The notes under the pieces were generated by a model that saw only the letters and a list, made by a program, of their open reading frames with translations, searched no databases and was not told where the DNA came from. Below, one piece after another: positions 5,842-7,232 of a stretch of DNA of 7,232 bases. The number at the start of each line of letters is the position of its first letter. Position 1 is the stretch's first letter. The stretch is from the NCBI GenBank assembly GCA_030052355.1, contig JASIGS010000354.1, positions 1 to 7,232 on the forward strand. Direction: 5' to 3'. A program made the translations under genes and the position numbers. Origin of the DNA: Streptosporangiaceae bacterium. GTDB taxonomy: Bacteria; Actinomycetota; Actinomycetes; Streptosporangiales; Streptosporangiaceae.

Positions 5842-6876
5842 CTAGGAACTCGCCAGCGTCAGGACGGCCGTCACGTCGATCTCCCAGTTCTGGAGAACGC
5901 CGCTGACCCGGTACCCAAGTCCGGAGTTGATGGCGATCATGTGCGCGTTCTCCGCGGCGTTGTAGGTGAAGACACGCCGTAGCTGTGGCTCGACTCCGGC
6001 CAGCCACTCCAGCATGGCCGCCTTGACCAGCATGCCGAGCCGGCGGCCGCGGTGCGGAGCCGTCACGGCGGTCAGCCCCTGGTGACCCCACTCGGCTGTG
6101 TCCGGGTCGACCGCTACCTCGGTGAGCGCTGCCATCTCGCCCGAGCCGTCGGCGATCGCTGCTACCCGGTGCCAGCGGAGCCCGAGCTCGATGTCCCGCT
6201 GCTCGTCAGCCCGCAGCCGTTCGGCGTCCCAGACCATCGGCTCGACGGCGGCGTCGTGCGGAGCGTCCTCCAGCACGTCGTACATCGCGCAGGCTTGGGC
6301 TGCGAGCTCGCCGGGCGTCGGACCCGACCAGTACTGCAGCCGGTACCCGCCGGCATGCCGCAGCGCCGCGGCCCGCAGGCCGGCGAGCCGGCCGCGCAGG
6401 TCGGTGTCCAGGTCCAGGACACGGCGCACATCCTGGATGCCAGGCCTTGCCCCGCACGCCTCGGCGAAGGCGGCGCCCGGGCCGCCGGCTCTGGTGCCGC
6501 CCATCAGCAGGGTCCGCCCGGCCTGCTCCGCCTGCCCGGCAGCGTGTACCAGCAGCGCCGTGCCGATGCCCTCGCGCCGTCGGGTCGGCGCCACCATCGG
6601 CCACCTGCCACGGGGACCGCCTTCGAAGAACGCGTTGGCCTTGTTCTCCCGCGCGGGCAGCGTCAGCATGTAGTAGCCGAGTGACGCCCCGCCGCCGTCG
6701 GTGGCCAGCCAGGTCTGCTGCGGGTCATCCGGGGTCCCGTTTGCCCAGCTGCGGAACCGGCGCAGCGAAAACGGCGGGGCGTCCGGGTCGTCGTCGGGCA
6801 GGCCGGACTGAGCCAGCCGGTAGCAGGCCTCGAGCCGCGCGGCGTCGGACCTGGGGTCGAACTGCTCGATGCGCAC
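5842..6876 (-). CDS. Tandem-GNAT acetyltransferase
   Basis: This 344-aa protein holds two GNAT domains. The N-terminal one (about 1-150) has a canonical acetyl-CoA loop, RREGIG (100-105), in APTRRREGIGTALLVHA. The C-terminal one (about 165-335) has VTAPHRGRRLG (motif 275-281), in which Arg replaces the glycine at the loop's fourth position, and ends with YNAAENAHMIAINSGLGYR (305-323), a hallmark of a widespread actinobacterial tandem-GNAT family. Mycothiol synthase MshD also has two GNAT domains, but its C-terminal motifs differ, so that name is not applied. Substrate unknown. GTG 6876 is the first start after an in-frame TAG three codons upstream (6888-6886), which limits the choice. The Shine-Dalgarno is weak (GGCGG, 2 bases away), and a -10-like box just upstream suggests a leaderless transcript. 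Confidence 0.85.
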   Translation of the reverse strand: MRIEQFDPRSDAARLEACYRLAQSGLPDDDPDAPPFSLRRFRSWANGTPDDPQQTWLATDGGGASLGYYMLTLPARENKANAFFEGGPRGRWPMVAPTRRREGIGTALLVHAAGQAEQAGRTLLMGGTRAGGPGAAFAEACGARPGIQDVRRVLDLDTDLRGRLAGLRAAALRHAGGYRLQYWSGPTPGELAAQACAMYDVLEDAPHDAAVEPMVWDAERLRADEQRDIELGLRWHRVAAIADGSGEMAALTEVAVDPDTAEWGHQGLTAVTAPHRGRRLGMLVKAAMLEWLAGVEPQLRRVFTYNAAENAHMIAINSGLGYRVSGVLQNWEIDVTAVLTLASS

Positions 6877-6885
6877 GGCCGCCAG

Positions 6886-6913
6886 CTAATACAGGTCCGT
6901 CTCAGGCGGCAAC
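6886..6913 (-). promoter_or_regulatory. Candidate leaderless promoter of the tandem-GNAT gene
   Basis: On the minus strand GTTGCC (6913-6908) and TATTAG (6891-6886) are separated by 16 bases. Initiation would fall at about 6879-6876, at or next to the GTG start. This agrees with the poor Shine-Dalgarno, but the -35 box is weak. Confidence 0.3.
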
Positions 6914-6945
6914 TTGTTTTGGTCACCGTCGGTCGGCTGCCGCCT
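6904..6945. repeat. Inverted repeat with 26-base loop upstream of the tandem-GNAT gene
   Basis: AGGCGGCA (6904-6911) pairs with TGCCGCCT (6938-6945), perfect 8-base arms around a 26-base loop. It lies between the AzlD-like stop and the tandem-GNAT start and overlaps the candidate promoter. It could be a terminator without T-tract, an attenuator or a looped operator; the long loop weakens each option. Confidence 0.35.
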
Positions 6946-6974
6946 TGACAATTCATTCCTAAACGGTCATTTGG

Positions 6975-6992
6975 CCAATCAAAGTTGATTGG
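6975..6992. promoter_or_regulatory. Perfect 18-base palindrome in an AT-rich island (operator-like)
   Basis: CCAATCAA, AG, TTGATTGG forms a perfect inverted repeat with 8-base arms and a 2-base centre. A further ATTGG follows directly (6993-6997), so three CCAAT/ATTGG half-sites sit within 23 bases. The surrounding 6945-6995 is about 35% GC by count, against about 70% elsewhere. The palindrome lies 99 bases upstream of the tandem-GNAT start and 31 bases beyond the AzlD-like stop. A binding site for a dimeric regulator is the simplest reading. As RNA, the 2-base loop makes a poor terminator and no T-tract follows. Confidence 0.5.
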
Positions 6993-7022
6993 ATTGGCGC
7001 GTGCTCGGGTCGCATTGAACGG

Positions 7023-7232
7023 CTAGACCCCTATCAGGCGCAGCACCGCGGCCGTGCCCGCGGCCGCGACGATGACGACCAGAAACGGCGCTCGGAGCAG
7101 CAGCGCGACGACGGCCGCGCCCATTCCGGCCAGCCGTGCTGGATCAAGGTCTATCGAGTGACCAGAGGTCAGGCTCTGGGACGCGGAGAGCGCCGCGAGC
7201 AGCGCGACCGGGACCAGTTCCGCGAACCGGCG
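7023..7232 (-). CDS. AzlD-like branched-chain amino acid transport protein (partial, N-terminus off the right edge)
   Basis: The minus strand reads 69 codons from the right edge to a TAG at 7025-7023. The sequence RRFAELVPVALLAALSASQSL, then DPARLAGMGAAVVALLLRAPFLVVIVAAAGTAAVLRL, is the typical C-terminal half of the small AzlD membrane protein, with two to three hydrophobic segments and the conserved LLLRAPFLVV stretch. AzlD pairs with AzlC in export of branched-chain amino acids and analogues; azlC would be expected just upstream, beyond the right edge. The gene runs toward the tandem-GNAT gene on the same strand with 146 bases between them. A role for the two together is not evident. Confidence 0.8.
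   Translation of the reverse strand, partial: RRFAELVPVALLAALSASQSLTSGHSIDLDPARLAGMGAAVVALLLRAPFLVVIVAAAGTAAVLRLIGV

Noticed and set aside
5842..6876. Mycothiol synthase MshD
   Set aside because: The two-GNAT layout matches, but the C-terminal motifs (HRGRRLG, YNAAENAHMIAINSGLGY) are those of another actinobacterial tandem-GNAT family.
6945..6973. Plus-strand TTGACA (6945-6950) as a promoter
   Set aside because: No acceptable -10 box lies 16-19 bases downstream, and any transcript would run antisense into the AzlD-like gene.
1..7232. Mobile element, CRISPR or phage-defence system
   Set aside because: No transposase, integrase, tRNA, attachment-site repeat, regular spaced repeats, nuclease or toxin-antitoxin gene is visible, and codon and base use is even except for the short AT-rich gap near 6945-6995.

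Overview
The window is very GC-rich (about 70% by eye) with strong G/C third-position bias, GTG starts and leaderless-looking promoters. Its families fit a mycothiol-producing, high-GC actinomycete: a DinB/maleylpyruvate-isomerase-like enzyme, a tandem-GNAT protein and a heterodimeric-type ABC exporter. I cannot name the genus. No rRNA, tRNA, insertion sequence, CRISPR array or phage gene is visible, and no gap between genes exceeds about 245 bases.

Left part (1-2539, minus strand): two ABC exporter half-transporter genes overlap by ATGA. The upstream one is complete (640 aa) and carries atypical residues at the catalytic positions of its ATPase domain. The downstream one runs off the left edge after 206 codons. 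The pair looks like a heterodimeric exporter. A 15-base palindrome overlaps the predicted -10 box in front of the first start codon, which suggests repressor control.

Middle (2785-4733, plus strand, divergent from the exporter): a two-gene operon with a 2-base gap. It encodes a putative metal-dependent DinB/MDMPI-fold enzyme with an intact His/Glu/His triad, and a PLP-dependent class V aminotransferase-fold protein resembling 'cysteine desulfurase-like' proteins. The PLP protein lacks the Cys that a real desulfurase needs. The exporter and the operon share a 245-base divergent promoter region, so a linked role in thiol or conjugate handling is possible but unproven.

Right part: a small YidB/DUF937-like protein (plus strand) faces a single-domain GNAT acetyltransferase (minus), which has an almost perfect Shine-Dalgarno sequence. 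Next comes a tandem-GNAT protein of 344 aa (minus). An AT-rich intergenic island of about 50 bases follows, containing a perfect 8+2+8 palindrome. The window ends in the C-terminal part of an AzlD-like branched-chain amino acid transport protein (minus).

Most of the window is ordinary actinobacterial chromosome. The points most worth following are the exporter/MDMPI/PLP divergent cluster and the two operator-like palindromes. I did not find a clear novel system.
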